NCBI RefSeq assembly: GCF_007860185.1
Contig: NZ_SJPY01000008.1
Location: 236,802-300,801, forward strand
Direction of reading: 5' to 3'
Source: Novipirellula aureliae
GTDB taxonomy: Bacteria > Planctomycetota > Planctomycetia > Pirellulales > Pirellulaceae
Length of the DNA stretch: 64,000 nt
Positions 55,909 to 64,000 of the stretch are shown in pieces. Below the pieces are notes generated by a model. That model worked only from the letters and a program-made list of their open reading frames with translations. It was not told the DNA's origin and searched no databases. The position numbers and the translations under genes were made by a program. Positions within the stretch are counted from its first letter, which is position 1, and each line of letters opens with the position of its first letter.

Positions 55909-57522
55909 CTATTTTTTGCGGAGTGCTTCGATCACTTCCTCTGGCGTCGCCGTTCGACGCGGCATGACCACTTGAGGCATCGTCAAGAGACACATGAGAA
56001 ATGCGAGCCCCACGACAGAGCCGATCATGATGACTTCAAACCAACCAATCACCTTTCCAAAGCGGATTTCATTTAAAGTCCAAACCCAATTGGTCATTTG
56101 CCAACGCGAATATGCGAAAGCGCGATAATCGTTGAGGTGCATGCCGATGGAATAGGGCACGAGGGCCGATAGGACCATCACCGCGACCAATGCCGCTAAT
56201 CCGATCTCAACGCGTGGGTGATTGTTGATGCGAACAACAAAAATGATGAGCCGAACACCGATCAAACCACCGACGGCATACGCAACCAACAAGACGAGCT
56301 GTCGTGCGATACCCTGAAAATCGGCTACCGCTCCGGGACTCTGCCAATTCGACAAGCGGGCAAGCACCAGTACCACAAAACATACCCAAACGACCAAATT
56401 GACCGTTGCAAACACCACTCCCGTCGCTGGCCCGGGGGTCAGCCAGGTTAGCATCATGCGGGCAAAAAAGCTCTGCGGTAATTCGCGTCGAATTCGCGGT
56501 GTCATCACCGACGATTCGGCAGCCATCATGCTGCCGGCCGCAATCCATAACCCGAACGCTGCAATGGAAGCACATGCCAACACTTCTTCCGCCCCACTAC
56601 GATTTAGAGCTTCGGCGGAATAGACGATGATGCCTGCCAACGTTGCGGAAAAAAACATCATTGAAATTCGCAACGTCGTTGAACGGTTCTCGCTTTCTGG
56701 CGTCAATTGGGCTGCCGTTGCAGACAACAGCAGATGACTTAGTGACAACGAAACCAGAACGGCGGTGGCAACCAAAAAGAATAATTCCGATGTAGGCATC
56801 GTTGAGCCATAAACAATCATACCGATGACCAAGGCACCGACGCCGTACTCGGCCAAGACCAGAATAAGGATCAGCAGCAGTAGCGTCACAATGCGCCCGG
56901 TTCGCCCGCGTGAAAGTGGTGCTAAGAACAACGCAATGATGGTTAGCACCAAAGCCGTCAACAATAAAATTCCAATCATCAATAACGTCGTCGGCAAATC
57001 AACGCCGCGTAGATTGTAGGCATAGGCCACGCAAGGGAAGAGTGCGACAAAGTACAACATCATTTGCAGCGTTGCACTAGCCAATTTCCCTAGCACGATC
57101 TGCCAAGGGCTTAATGCCGTGATCGCCAATAGCTCGAGCGTTCCATCATCAATCTCTCCTTCAAGTGATCGATAGGCGGCCAATGGGACGACCATCAACA
57201 TTGGAATCGCCAACACGAAGTAGTAGCCGATTAGAAGTCGAGGGGCGGACGGCGTCGTGTAGATTTGTGGCATCATCGAAAGGCTGCCAGCCACGGTCCA
57301 AGCAAACGCAGCAAACAACAAAATGGAAAAGGTGACGACGAATTGTCGGCTTTTCAAAGCTTGCCGAGTCTCTTTCACCAAAATGGGATTCAATCGATCA
57401 CCAACCTTTCCAAACCAGCGGTCGATTGGTTCCCAACGATCGATTCGTTTAGGTGGGGCGATTCGTTCAGGTGGGTCGATTCGTTCAGGTGGATCGATGA
57501 TTGAGGTTGTCGCATCGCTCAT
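55909..57522 (-). CDS. ABC-2 type transporter permease
   Basis: The 537-residue protein has about ten to twelve membrane helices. The N-terminal cytosolic part contains RLNPILVKETRQALKSRQFV, typical of ABC-2 permeases of the 'LNPILVKE' planctomycete type. PLAAYRSLEGEIDDGTLELLAITALSPWQIVLGKL is the conserved coupling region. A five-fold RIDPPERI-like repeat is seen at residues 6-30. Its start overlaps the ATPase stop (ATGA), so the two subunits are translated together. Confidence 0.88.
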   Translation of the reverse strand: MSDATTSIIDPPERIDPPERIAPPKRIDRWEPIDRWFGKVGDRLNPILVKETRQALKSRQFVVTFSILLFAAFAWTVAGSLSMMPQIYTTPSAPRLLIGYYFVLAIPMLMVVPLAAYRSLEGEIDDGTLELLAITALSPWQIVLGKLASATLQMMLYFVALFPCVAYAYNLRGVDLPTTLLMIGILLLTALVLTIIALFLAPLSRGRTGRIVTLLLLILILVLAEYGVGALVIGMIVYGSTMPTSELFFLVATAVLVSLSLSHLLLSATAAQLTPESENRSTTLRISMMFFSATLAGIIVYSAEALNRSGAEEVLACASIAAFGLWIAAGSMMAAESSVMTPRIRRELPQSFFARMMLTWLTPGPATGVVFATVNLVVWVCFVVLVLARLSNWQSPGAVADFQGIARQLVLLVAYAVGGLIGVRLIIFVVRINNHPRVEIGLAALVAVMVLSALVPYSIGMHLNDYRAFAYSRWQMTNWVWTLNEIRFGKVIGWFEVIMIGSVVGLAFLMCLLTMPQVVMPRRTATPEEVIEALRKK

Positions 57523-58457
57523 TGAACCAATCCCTCCGTGACTTGCATGAAGACGTCTTCCAGACTCTTTTTGTGCGAGATAACCTCGGCCACCCGGTAT
57601 CCTTTGCCTACCATCCAGGCGACCAATTCGGTTTGAGCAACGTCGTCACCTTCGAATTCGAACCGCAAACGGCAGCCATCGCGATGAAGTCCACCGATCG
57701 CGTCGCGAGCCGTCAGATCGGCCGCTGCTTCTTCAGCACGATCAAGTAGACGAACGACCAATTCACGATGCTTGGCTCGTTCGCGTTGGATTTGCTCCAC
57801 GCTACCGGTCGCCAACAAGTGCCCTTGTTCGATAATGCCAACCGTATCGCACATTTCGGCCAGCTCGGTCAAAATGTGGCTACTTATCAAAATGGTTTTC
57901 CCTCGATCGGCTAACTCGCGAATCATTTTTCGCAGGTCGATCCGGGCACGTGGATCTAGACCCGCAGCCGGCTCGTCCAAAATCATGACGGCTGGATCGT
58001 GAATCAAAGCTCGCCCCAAGCAAAGTCTTTGTTTCATTCCTTTACTGAGCCCTCGAACCGGCTTCTCAGCCATCCCCTTGGTGCCCGTGAAATCCAAGAC
58101 CCACTTCAGACGTTGATTTCTTTCGCGGCCTACCAGACCGTATGCCCGCGCAAAGAAATCGAGATATTCCGAGCAGTTGACATCGCGGTAGGTCCCAAAC
58201 GAATCCGGCATGAAACCGAGTCGCCGGCGAACCAATTCAGGATCGTTGACGACCGAAAAACCGTCAACAAAAGCATCCCCGTAGCTGGGGAGATCAAGCG
58301 TTGCCAGAATCCGCATGGACGTTGTTTTTCCTGCTCCGTTTGGTCCGATGTAGCCGAAGACATGACCTCGCGAGACGGAGAACGAAATGTCATTAACCGC
58401 TTTTGTCTTTCCAAAAAAACGGTGCAATCGGCGGACTTCGATGCAATCACGACTCAT
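57519..58457 (-). CDS. ABC transporter ATP-binding protein
   Basis: About 312 residues from the ATG at 58455-58457 (MSRDCIEVRRLHRFFGKTKA); a longer frame overlaps the upstream gene and is rejected. Walker A GPNGAGKTTS, Q-loop in LGFMPDSFGTY, signature LSKGMKQRLCLGRAL, Walker B VMILDEPAAGLDP and H-loop ISSHIL are all intact. DrrA-like exporter class; substrate unknown. It overlaps its neighbours by 11 bp and 4 bp. Confidence 0.93.
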   Translation of the reverse strand: MSRDCIEVRRLHRFFGKTKAVNDISFSVSRGHVFGYIGPNGAGKTTSMRILATLDLPSYGDAFVDGFSVVNDPELVRRRLGFMPDSFGTYRDVNCSEYLDFFARAYGLVGRERNQRLKWVLDFTGTKGMAEKPVRGLSKGMKQRLCLGRALIHDPAVMILDEPAAGLDPRARIDLRKMIRELADRGKTILISSHILTELAEMCDTVGIIEQGHLLATGSVEQIQRERAKHRELVVRLLDRAEEAAADLTARDAIGGLHRDGCRLRFEFEGDDVAQTELVAWMVGKGYRVAEVISHKKSLEDVFMQVTEGLVQ

Positions 58458-60786
58458 GGATCGATCCTTCACGTGAGTCCTGCGGTTCCACGGTTCCAAA
58501 TACAAATCGCACACTGCCGACGACTTCCGCGTCCTTTGCAGCGACCACGTCGTCTGAGACGGTTGAGATTGCAACGAAGTGAAGACGGGGAAGCTCACCG
58601 TCGAGTTGTAGCGATTGATTGAGCCAAGTTTCGAACGTGCCGCTTGACACCTTTCGAAAGCCATCCAAGCCTCTGTTAAAGGAGCTGTTAACCGTTTCAA
58701 TTAGATCCCTGGTTTGAAATCGGCGATTGCGGTTAGAAGAACGGTCGTCGCGCTGCGAAGTGATTTCAGCGAGTGGACGAAATTCGATATACAGTTTGCC
58801 AAGCATGGTAGACGCATCTTTGGCCGCGACTCGAGCCAGTTCGATTTCGTTGGGTTGCGATCCTCCGATGGTTGGCTGTACTTGCTCGGTATGCCAATAA
58901 TTACCTTCCGAATCGCGTACAATTAAACGCTTCAACTCGAAGGGCAACTCACTCGTCAGAAACGCCTTCGACACCGATTGATCCGGGGGCCCTTCGCTGG
59001 CTCTCTTTTTATCTAACCGAAGCGTGAGACGCCCCAAAGCGGGTCTGGCCTGATGAAACACGAATTGGCGTTGCTGACGCGACGGCAAAAACGATTGGCT
59101 CAGCCGCTGACTTTCTTCGTCGAGCATAACCCTTCCGAGTTGCTCGGGTGCCCTTTCGGCTAGTTGTTCGAGCGAATCACCCGACCCATCAGGATAACGT
59201 ACCACCTCGGCTTCAACAGGAAAGGACAACCCATCACTTGAGCTTAGGCCTGCAAAATAGGTTGCTTGAACGCGCTCGAAGCCAGTTCGCGAATGGCTGT
59301 CGATCCAAGTCAATTGGCGAATTCGCGAAACCGTTGAAAAACCATCTGCCAAAATCCCATATGCAAACATCGACAACGTGGTGACAATCGCTAGCAATGG
59401 AGCGATGAAGAACATCAAGTAACTACGGCCCCTTTTGGCAGTGCTTCGATAGGTCACCGGTCCGACAAGGATAACGAATAATCCCAGTAGGCCCATGAAC
59501 GTGTAAACAGGCGGTTGGGCAACTCCGGGAATCAACCAATTTTGATATCCCTGATCGCCAAGAATGGGATCGACGCCGCGCCGCAGCATTGGCGATTTTC
59601 GGTGCCCCAACATGACGTCAATCGTGCGCAGCGATTGGGGGCTTGGAAATGCACCGGCTTCGCGTCTGTCGGGTCCGGATGGAACGTCCACCGCAGGGGT
59701 GCCAAAAACGTAGCCCATTCCTAATGATCGCGTCCATAAGGGCTCCTCCTCGATCGGCAAAAGTTCGTTTTGTTGGAAATGCTGAAGGAACAACGTGACA
59801 TCCTCTTGGATTTTGACAACCTGTTGCGTCGGCTGCTGAGGGATTTGAAACGATTCGATCCAATCCTGTTCGGATTCAGCCCCGTAGAGGAAGATGGAAC
59901 CGCCTGTCATGACAAAATGGCGAATTGCAGCAAATCGTCCGTTGCTCTTAATCCGCGACAGCGCCGCCCGGCTAAGAACGATCAAATCTAAATTTTGATA
60001 ACCTCGCCAATCGTTTGGCAAATCCGCTTGGCCGGCAACCGACAAACCGTGGTCGGACGAAGTCGATCTCAAAATGGATGACCAAAACATCGGTTCATCG
60101 CTAGGCGTGCGAACATCGTCGAGCTCCGCGTCAACCGAGTTTAGGAAAAGCAACGGACGCAGATCGGGCAAACGTTCGTAGTTCACCTGTTCGGTTTCCA
60201 CAACAAACAATGAGTTCAGTTTGTATTCGGTTTCTAGAAAAGGGTCGAAAGCCGGAAATCCTCTACGAGCGGCGAAGAAATGAGTACACCCCTCTAACAG
60301 TCGACCTGGTTCACCTGGGCTCGGACGTTCGAGGATTTGCATTTTTTGGGACATTCCAAATGACCACTTGGGAATGTAATGCGTTTGAACAACTTGTTTT
60401 GAGCCTTGCGGCAATGAAACCGCAATGTCAACGACGAGCATGTTGGCTACAGGAGTTTGCCCGCTAGGGTCACTCGAAAAGCGAAAGATCAATTCACGAT
60501 CCGCCGAAAATACAGTGGTCGAATCAACCACGATATGAACGGGTACCGATCCTGCGTTGTCGTGTAATCCGATCGACACATTGGCAATGAAGCCTAGCTT
60601 ATTGGGCGTGTTGGTAGTCTTGATCGCAGGTAAGGACACCGTTTCAGAGCGAACACCGACGATGGGGATACTAGCGGGTTGCGAAGCAGATTGAGCTCGC
60701 AAGTCGGTTGAGAGGCTCGAACCGACGAGGTTGGGAGCGATGAAAATCACCGAGAAGCAAAGAGACGTTAGCAATAATCGGATCAT
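58447..60786 (-). CDS. Large membrane-anchored protein of the ABC operon
   Basis: About 779 residues from the ATG at 60784-60786, which overlaps the previous stop (ATGA). A signal peptide (MIRLLLTSLCFSVIFIAPN) precedes a large periplasmic region. It includes a Rossmann-like part (NLDLIVLSRAALSRIKSNGR, then GGSIFLYGAES) recalling GldG/DUF4350-type sugar-binding-like domains. Two membrane helices at about 440-520 (YTFMGLLGLFVILVGPVTY; LMFFIAPLLAIVTTLSMFA) are followed by a second soluble domain. It probably works with the ABC transporter as an accessory subunit. The assignment rests on operon position and topology. Confidence 0.7.
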   Translation of the reverse strand: MIRLLLTSLCFSVIFIAPNLVGSSLSTDLRAQSASQPASIPIVGVRSETVSLPAIKTTNTPNKLGFIANVSIGLHDNAGSVPVHIVVDSTTVFSADRELIFRFSSDPSGQTPVANMLVVDIAVSLPQGSKQVVQTHYIPKWSFGMSQKMQILERPSPGEPGRLLEGCTHFFAARRGFPAFDPFLETEYKLNSLFVVETEQVNYERLPDLRPLLFLNSVDAELDDVRTPSDEPMFWSSILRSTSSDHGLSVAGQADLPNDWRGYQNLDLIVLSRAALSRIKSNGRFAAIRHFVMTGGSIFLYGAESEQDWIESFQIPQQPTQQVVKIQEDVTLFLQHFQQNELLPIEEEPLWTRSLGMGYVFGTPAVDVPSGPDRREAGAFPSPQSLRTIDVMLGHRKSPMLRRGVDPILGDQGYQNWLIPGVAQPPVYTFMGLLGLFVILVGPVTYRSTAKRGRSYLMFFIAPLLAIVTTLSMFAYGILADGFSTVSRIRQLTWIDSHSRTGFERVQATYFAGLSSSDGLSFPVEAEVVRYPDGSGDSLEQLAERAPEQLGRVMLDEESQRLSQSFLPSRQQRQFVFHQARPALGRLTLRLDKKRASEGPPDQSVSKAFLTSELPFELKRLIVRDSEGNYWHTEQVQPTIGGSQPNEIELARVAAKDASTMLGKLYIEFRPLAEITSQRDDRSSNRNRRFQTRDLIETVNSSFNRGLDGFRKVSSGTFETWLNQSLQLDGELPRLHFVAISTVSDDVVAAKDAEVVGSVRFVFGTVEPQDSREGSIHES

Positions 60787-61172
60787 GGGGTCTCTCGAGG
60801 CGGCAAAATCTGAGGGGGCAATTGCCCATCCGCGAAGGGGCTCCCTTTGAGGGTGTCCGGTGTGCCATGACGATACCACAACGATGAAATCGCCCAAGCG
60901 AACAAAAACAAAACACAAAATAAAACAAAGCAGGCGGCTGGAAACAAAACGGCCACAACCATTGCGAATGCGACGGCTCCGCCATCGCCCGCCGATCTTG
61001 CAACCGCATAGAAGACAGCTGCAAAGAACATGGAAACCATTACGAAACGAAAGGAAATCCTCGGAAGCAAACGACTAGGTAGCACCGGTTGCACCGATAA
61101 GGGGCCGCGACGCTCTGACGGGATGTTTGATGCAAGCGAACGGTCTTGGAAGGTCTTTTCTTCGTTAGACAT
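60783..61172 (-). CDS. Small two-helix membrane protein, first gene of the ABC operon
   Basis: About 129 residues (MSNEEKTFQDRSL; a TTG two codons earlier is possible). Two helices: FRFVMVSMFFAAVFYAVARSAG and AVAFAMVVAVLFPAACFVLFCVLFLFAWAIS. Pro-rich cytosolic tail. Its ATGA overlap with the next gene makes it part of the four-gene unit 61172 to 55909. No family is recognised. Confidence 0.7.
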   Translation of the reverse strand: MSNEEKTFQDRSLASNIPSERRGPLSVQPVLPSRLLPRISFRFVMVSMFFAAVFYAVARSAGDGGAVAFAMVVAVLFPAACFVLFCVLFLFAWAISSLWYRHGTPDTLKGSPFADGQLPPQILPPRETP

Positions 61173-61285
61173 AAGCAAGAGAAGAGGAGGTCAAGTAACA
61201 ACGAGAGGGAGCCGCCAACGTAGTTTATCGGAAAAGCAAGTCCCTTGCACACAATTGCGGCAATCGAGGCTTTACAGTACGTCAG

Positions 61286-61432
61286 GCTTAGCCCGGATGA
61301 TTCATGGGCTTGCAAATTGTTTTGCTAACGTCTACGCCTTCAAGCGTTTACGTTCATTGCTCGAAAAACAGTGTGCGTATTAGCCGTTTTGGCGTTAGCG
61401 GGCTGTCGATTTAATCGTTTAACGCTTAGCCG
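61286..61432. repeat. Partial copy of the composite palindromic element
   Basis: GCTTAGCCCGGATGATTCAT through ATTGCTCGAAAAACAGT is the inverted counterpart of 33226-33320. It is followed by TTAGCCGTTTTGGCGTTAGC and GGCTGTCGATTTAATCGTTT, the first 50 bases of the palindromic unit, then breaks off at CTTAGCCGA. It occupies the 340-bp gap between the ABC operon and the DUF1598 gene. Confidence 0.85.
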
Positions 61433-61518
61433 ATTCGCACGTCTCTTCTTAGCAACAACCGTGTCGAACAGTATTGGTTTTGACCCATTTGATTTCTCAA
61501 CCTGCTGACCACGTTGAC

Positions 61519-63099
61519 TTATTCCACTGGAAGATCCCACCACCATTGATGCTCTGGGGGTGGCAGTTGCATTTGAAAACGAGAGGCACTTTGTAGAGCC
61601 CCCGAACTTGCCGTTTTGGCTAGGGTTTTACGTGGATCGACCAGCACACCACCACTCGCAATCATGATTCGGTGTACCCGATTCCCGTCACGTATCCGCC
61701 GCGAGGCCGTGATCGATTCGACTTGTTCGGGAACCGCCAGTTCCCAGGGGTCCAATGGAAGCTTCCCGAGCCGTTGTCTCAGCAGACGCTGAGGCTCGCG
61801 AATCGCGAATCGCCTAGCCACCTCGGCGATCGACGCCGACTGGAATAACGATTCAAGGGCACTGTAAAAAGGATAGCCGCTCGAGATTGCATCCCAATGC
61901 TGATTGAAATTCTCGACGAAGTCGCCGCTTGCTGGATCGACCGTCACGAATCCTCTCTGACCCGAGGCCTGTGCGCGTTCGTTTTCCGCACTCAAGCGAA
62001 TCGAAGTTCCCGATAGATGAAAGACCGTCTGGCCTGGATCAAACCGCAAGGATCGTTCCGCAGCCGTGAACCACAATCGAAGCAGTAGGTTGTCGGGAAT
62101 GCCTTGTGAGAGGCGGTGTTCGATCGCGTCAAAATAATCCTCGGCGTTTCTCGGCAGCGGGTGTTTTCCGAGTGCCAACTCTTTCATGTGTCGATCAGCT
62201 TTGACCATCAAGTAGCCAGTCATCGTTTCCGCTGGAATCCCAAACACTTCCACCCGCTGCATCGCCAGTGCCTCGCGAAGTGCTTTCTCAGATGCCTCTT
62301 GGGCGATTGATCCATCGTTGATCTTCTGGGCGATCACCATTGCAGCTTTGATTCCATCGGTTTCTGGATCGATGGTACAGCCGAACGGCGACTGGTTGGC
62401 GACCGATGCAAAGCAGGCCTGTAAGAAATCGAGCCGCATCGTACTGCGGCCAGACCGGGCGTCTCGAAACCAATTTCCATCACGAACAACACCGCCCACC
62501 GACCCCGCCAGTAGGATATCGTCTTCGACACAAAGACACACAAAGTGGACGTCCGACAATCCGGCCAGACAAGCGAACGATTCAGGCGGTGTTTCACCCC
62601 GCAATTGGTAGGCTGCACGTAGGTCGCACAGTCGCTTGAGCGATACAAGACGAAGGGACGACGGTTGAAGCCATGCCGATTCGTCGTCCTTTGTTACCGG
62701 CTTCGGCATCAGCCGGGTTGGTTGACGATTCACTAACTCGGCTGAATTGCTAGGAACCATCTTGCCCGAGCGCACTTCACTGACCGAACTCGCTGCCAGC
62801 GTTTTGCTAGGGTCTACCAGAACCCCTTGAGGATACGGTGCCATCGTGCTGGTGCCGCCGAGTTCCTCCCACATCGTTGGGTCCACCGTGGTCTGGATCA
62901 ATTCCATCAACGAGCTAAAATCGGCAAACGAATTTCCCCCCTTCCCGCCATCGATATCGCTGCTTGGTGTGGTGCTCTGCATGGGCCCCGTCGACTGCAT
63001 GGGCCCCGTCGACTGTGCAGCGGAGTAAGAGCAAAGGGCCGGGACCTGAACCAGTATCAAAGCTACGACAAGTCGAGGTGGACTGATCCATCGTTTCAT
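61519..63099 (-). CDS. DUF1598 secreted protein
   Basis: The 526-residue protein has a signal peptide (LVVALILVQVPALCSYSAAQ) and a low-complexity STGPMQ repeat (from an 18-bp duplication at 62979-63014). A paired motif is found near both ends (APYPQGVLVDPSKTLA; IASGGVLVDPRKTLA). A middle DUF1598 region follows LVSLKRLCDLRAAYQLRGE and includes DVHFVCLCVEDDILLAGSVGGV. Family function is unknown; it is confined to planctomycetes as far as I know. Confidence 0.82.
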   Translation of the reverse strand: MKRWISPPRLVVALILVQVPALCSYSAAQSTGPMQSTGPMQSTTPSSDIDGGKGGNSFADFSSLMELIQTTVDPTMWEELGGTSTMAPYPQGVLVDPSKTLAASSVSEVRSGKMVPSNSAELVNRQPTRLMPKPVTKDDESAWLQPSSLRLVSLKRLCDLRAAYQLRGETPPESFACLAGLSDVHFVCLCVEDDILLAGSVGGVVRDGNWFRDARSGRSTMRLDFLQACFASVANQSPFGCTIDPETDGIKAAMVIAQKINDGSIAQEASEKALREALAMQRVEVFGIPAETMTGYLMVKADRHMKELALGKHPLPRNAEDYFDAIEHRLSQGIPDNLLLRLWFTAAERSLRFDPGQTVFHLSGTSIRLSAENERAQASGQRGFVTVDPASGDFVENFNQHWDAISSGYPFYSALESLFQSASIAEVARRFAIREPQRLLRQRLGKLPLDPWELAVPEQVESITASRRIRDGNRVHRIMIASGGVLVDPRKTLAKTASSGALQSASRFQMQLPPPEHQWWWDLPVE

Positions 63100-63239
63100 G
63101 ATTCAACTCCATGAAATGCAAAGTAGGCGACAAGAAGATTCATCATAGCACATCCGGCATGTCGCGTGATCCGTCGTCTTCATCGGTCGTCTTCGAAAAC
63201 AGGATCGACACACTGGTTCTTGTGAGTGAACTTTCTGGC

Positions 63240-63268
63240 GCTAGCCCGGATGAATCGTCCGAGCTAGC
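63240..63268. repeat. Short remnant of the TAGCCCGGAT element end
   Basis: GCTAGCCCGGATGAATCGTC followed by CGAGCTAGC matches the outer end of the elements at 32811 and 61286 in both orientations. The rest of 63100-63510 holds no gene I can support. Confidence 0.55.
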
Positions 63269-63514
63269 AGGGGAATCCAATCGACCAAAGGATTGCCGAA
63301 ACGATGCATACGCATCCCAAGACAAGCTTAGAGAATTGGACGTAACGCATGGTGTTGTGGGCCATATGGGTTGGGAGGGTGTCTCGGAACAGGGGCACAC
63401 AGTTTTTTTTACGACTTTCTTGTACGACAGAGGTTGTATTCTGGAGGGGAGTGGTGGCGGGTGATCTGTATCTGCTTGCAATCATTAGAGCGGAATTCGC
63501 AAAGACATTGGGGA

Positions 63515-63820
63515 GTCGGTGTCCTCATCGAAGGTGACAAAGGCCGTATCTTCGTTAGTCGTGGCACCCTCACCGGAGCGCCGGTTGAGGAGCTCGAGGA
63601 CAATCCATTGCCGGAAGATGCGATTCAGAAAGTTTACAAGGGGCACCCGTTGATTGCCAATGAACGCAAAGCCCACTGGGCCAACTTCTTGCTTTGTGTT
63701 CGTAACCGGCAAGAACCGATTTCAGATGTCCATTCCCACATGCGAGCACTCAATATCTGTCATTTGGCTGGCATTACCGCTCGTTTGGGGCGCGAAATCA
63801 ATGGGATCAAGCAACCCAGT
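63515..63820 (+). pseudogene. C-terminal fragment of a Gfo/Idh/MocA-type oxidoreductase
   Basis: The frame reads GVLIEGDKGRIFVSRGTLTG, EELEDNPLPEDAIQKVYKG, then HWANFLLCVRNRQEPISDV and MRALNICHLAGITARLGRE. These are hallmarks of the C-terminal half of planctomycete secreted Gfo/Idh dehydrogenases. The N-terminal NAD-binding Rossmann domain is missing and the end degenerates after about residue 145 of the open frame. It is a relic, with no upstream start fitting the family. Confidence 0.75.
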
Positions 63821-63918
63821 CGATCACGGGTGACAAGCTCGCGAATACGGCAAAGGTTACGAGATCGACGTGTAACGATTGGGTTAGCGTTTTCGCCGTT
63901 TATAACTTGAACGGGGGG

Positions 63919-63990
63919 GCGTAGTGGATCTTGTTAAAGATCCCTATGCAAGCCCGTGGGTGGGAATGGATCTTTAACAAGATCCACTAC
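63919..63990. repeat. Facing pair of GTGGATCTTGTTAAAGATCC hairpins
   Basis: GTAGTGGATCTTGTTAAAGA at 63921 and its complement ending CCACTAC at 63990 enclose about 25 bases. Same dispersed family as at 1-640 and 2606-2784. Confidence 0.88.
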
Positions 63991-64000
63991 AGCCATTGTG

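Noticed and set aside
63143-63481. 112-codon minus-strand frame
   Set aside because: Ser/Pro-rich with no motif, and it overlaps a repeat-element remnant.

Overview
The window reads as chromosomal DNA of a planctomycete of the Pirellulaceae, close to Rhodopirellula. This rests on the protein families seen: DUF1559 prepilin-like, DUF1552 plus DUF1592/cytochrome c, DUF1598, DUF6666, DUF6690, DUF1080, an ECF sigma factor coupled to a Ser/Thr kinase, and a stand-alone ExbD. Many short genes have Cys-rich or 'NPYxSP' signatures common in that group. Intergenic DNA is packed with hairpin-forming repeats, several amplified into tandem arrays.

Layout. Positions 1-8074 hold repeat arrays, a GH97 glycosidase, the AMMECR1-Memo fusion with its radical SAM partner, and an outer-membrane transporter-like protein. 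Positions about 8414-18798 are a genomic island in the 3' half of a tRNA(CAU) gene. It is bounded by a 54-bp direct repeat and carries a tyrosine integrase at its right end. A 3' remnant of a second, related integrase lies just outside the left repeat. Positions 19246-23219 hold a porin, two Cys-rich proteins and a DUF1559 protein. Positions 23653-36356 are mainly housekeeping (ilvD, groES-groEL, tsaC/sua5, pdxJ), with a response regulator, a CheR relic and repeat arrays. Positions 36845-48297 carry an outer-membrane DUF6666 protein, the ygfZ-sigma-kinase operon, the DUF1552/DUF1592 pair and a DcaP-like porin. Positions 48524-63099 carry an MscS channel, ndk, an aspartic protease, DUF6690, a four-gene ABC transporter operon and DUF1598. 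A 5'-truncated Gfo/Idh oxidoreductase remnant closes the window.

The most interesting region is inside the island. From about 9261 to 15431, seven small genes, mostly of unknown function, all lie on the minus strand. Each is followed by an imperfect palindrome of about 75-92 bp with paired outer GAAC/GTTC- or GATAAC/GTTATC-type cores and inner arms that pair with an extrahelical base. These have the architecture of integron attC sites. No complete integron integrase is in the window, so the array looks like a CALIN (attC cluster lacking an integrase) carried by a tRNA-targeted island. An IS91-family element fills exactly the space between two attC sites, with its predicted oriIS end beside a GTTC/GAAC tetranucleotide in an attC core.

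A second oddity is that the island integrase reading frame runs through the attachment core into the antisense of the tRNA. In an excised circle it would continue in frame into the small ORF at the island's left end.
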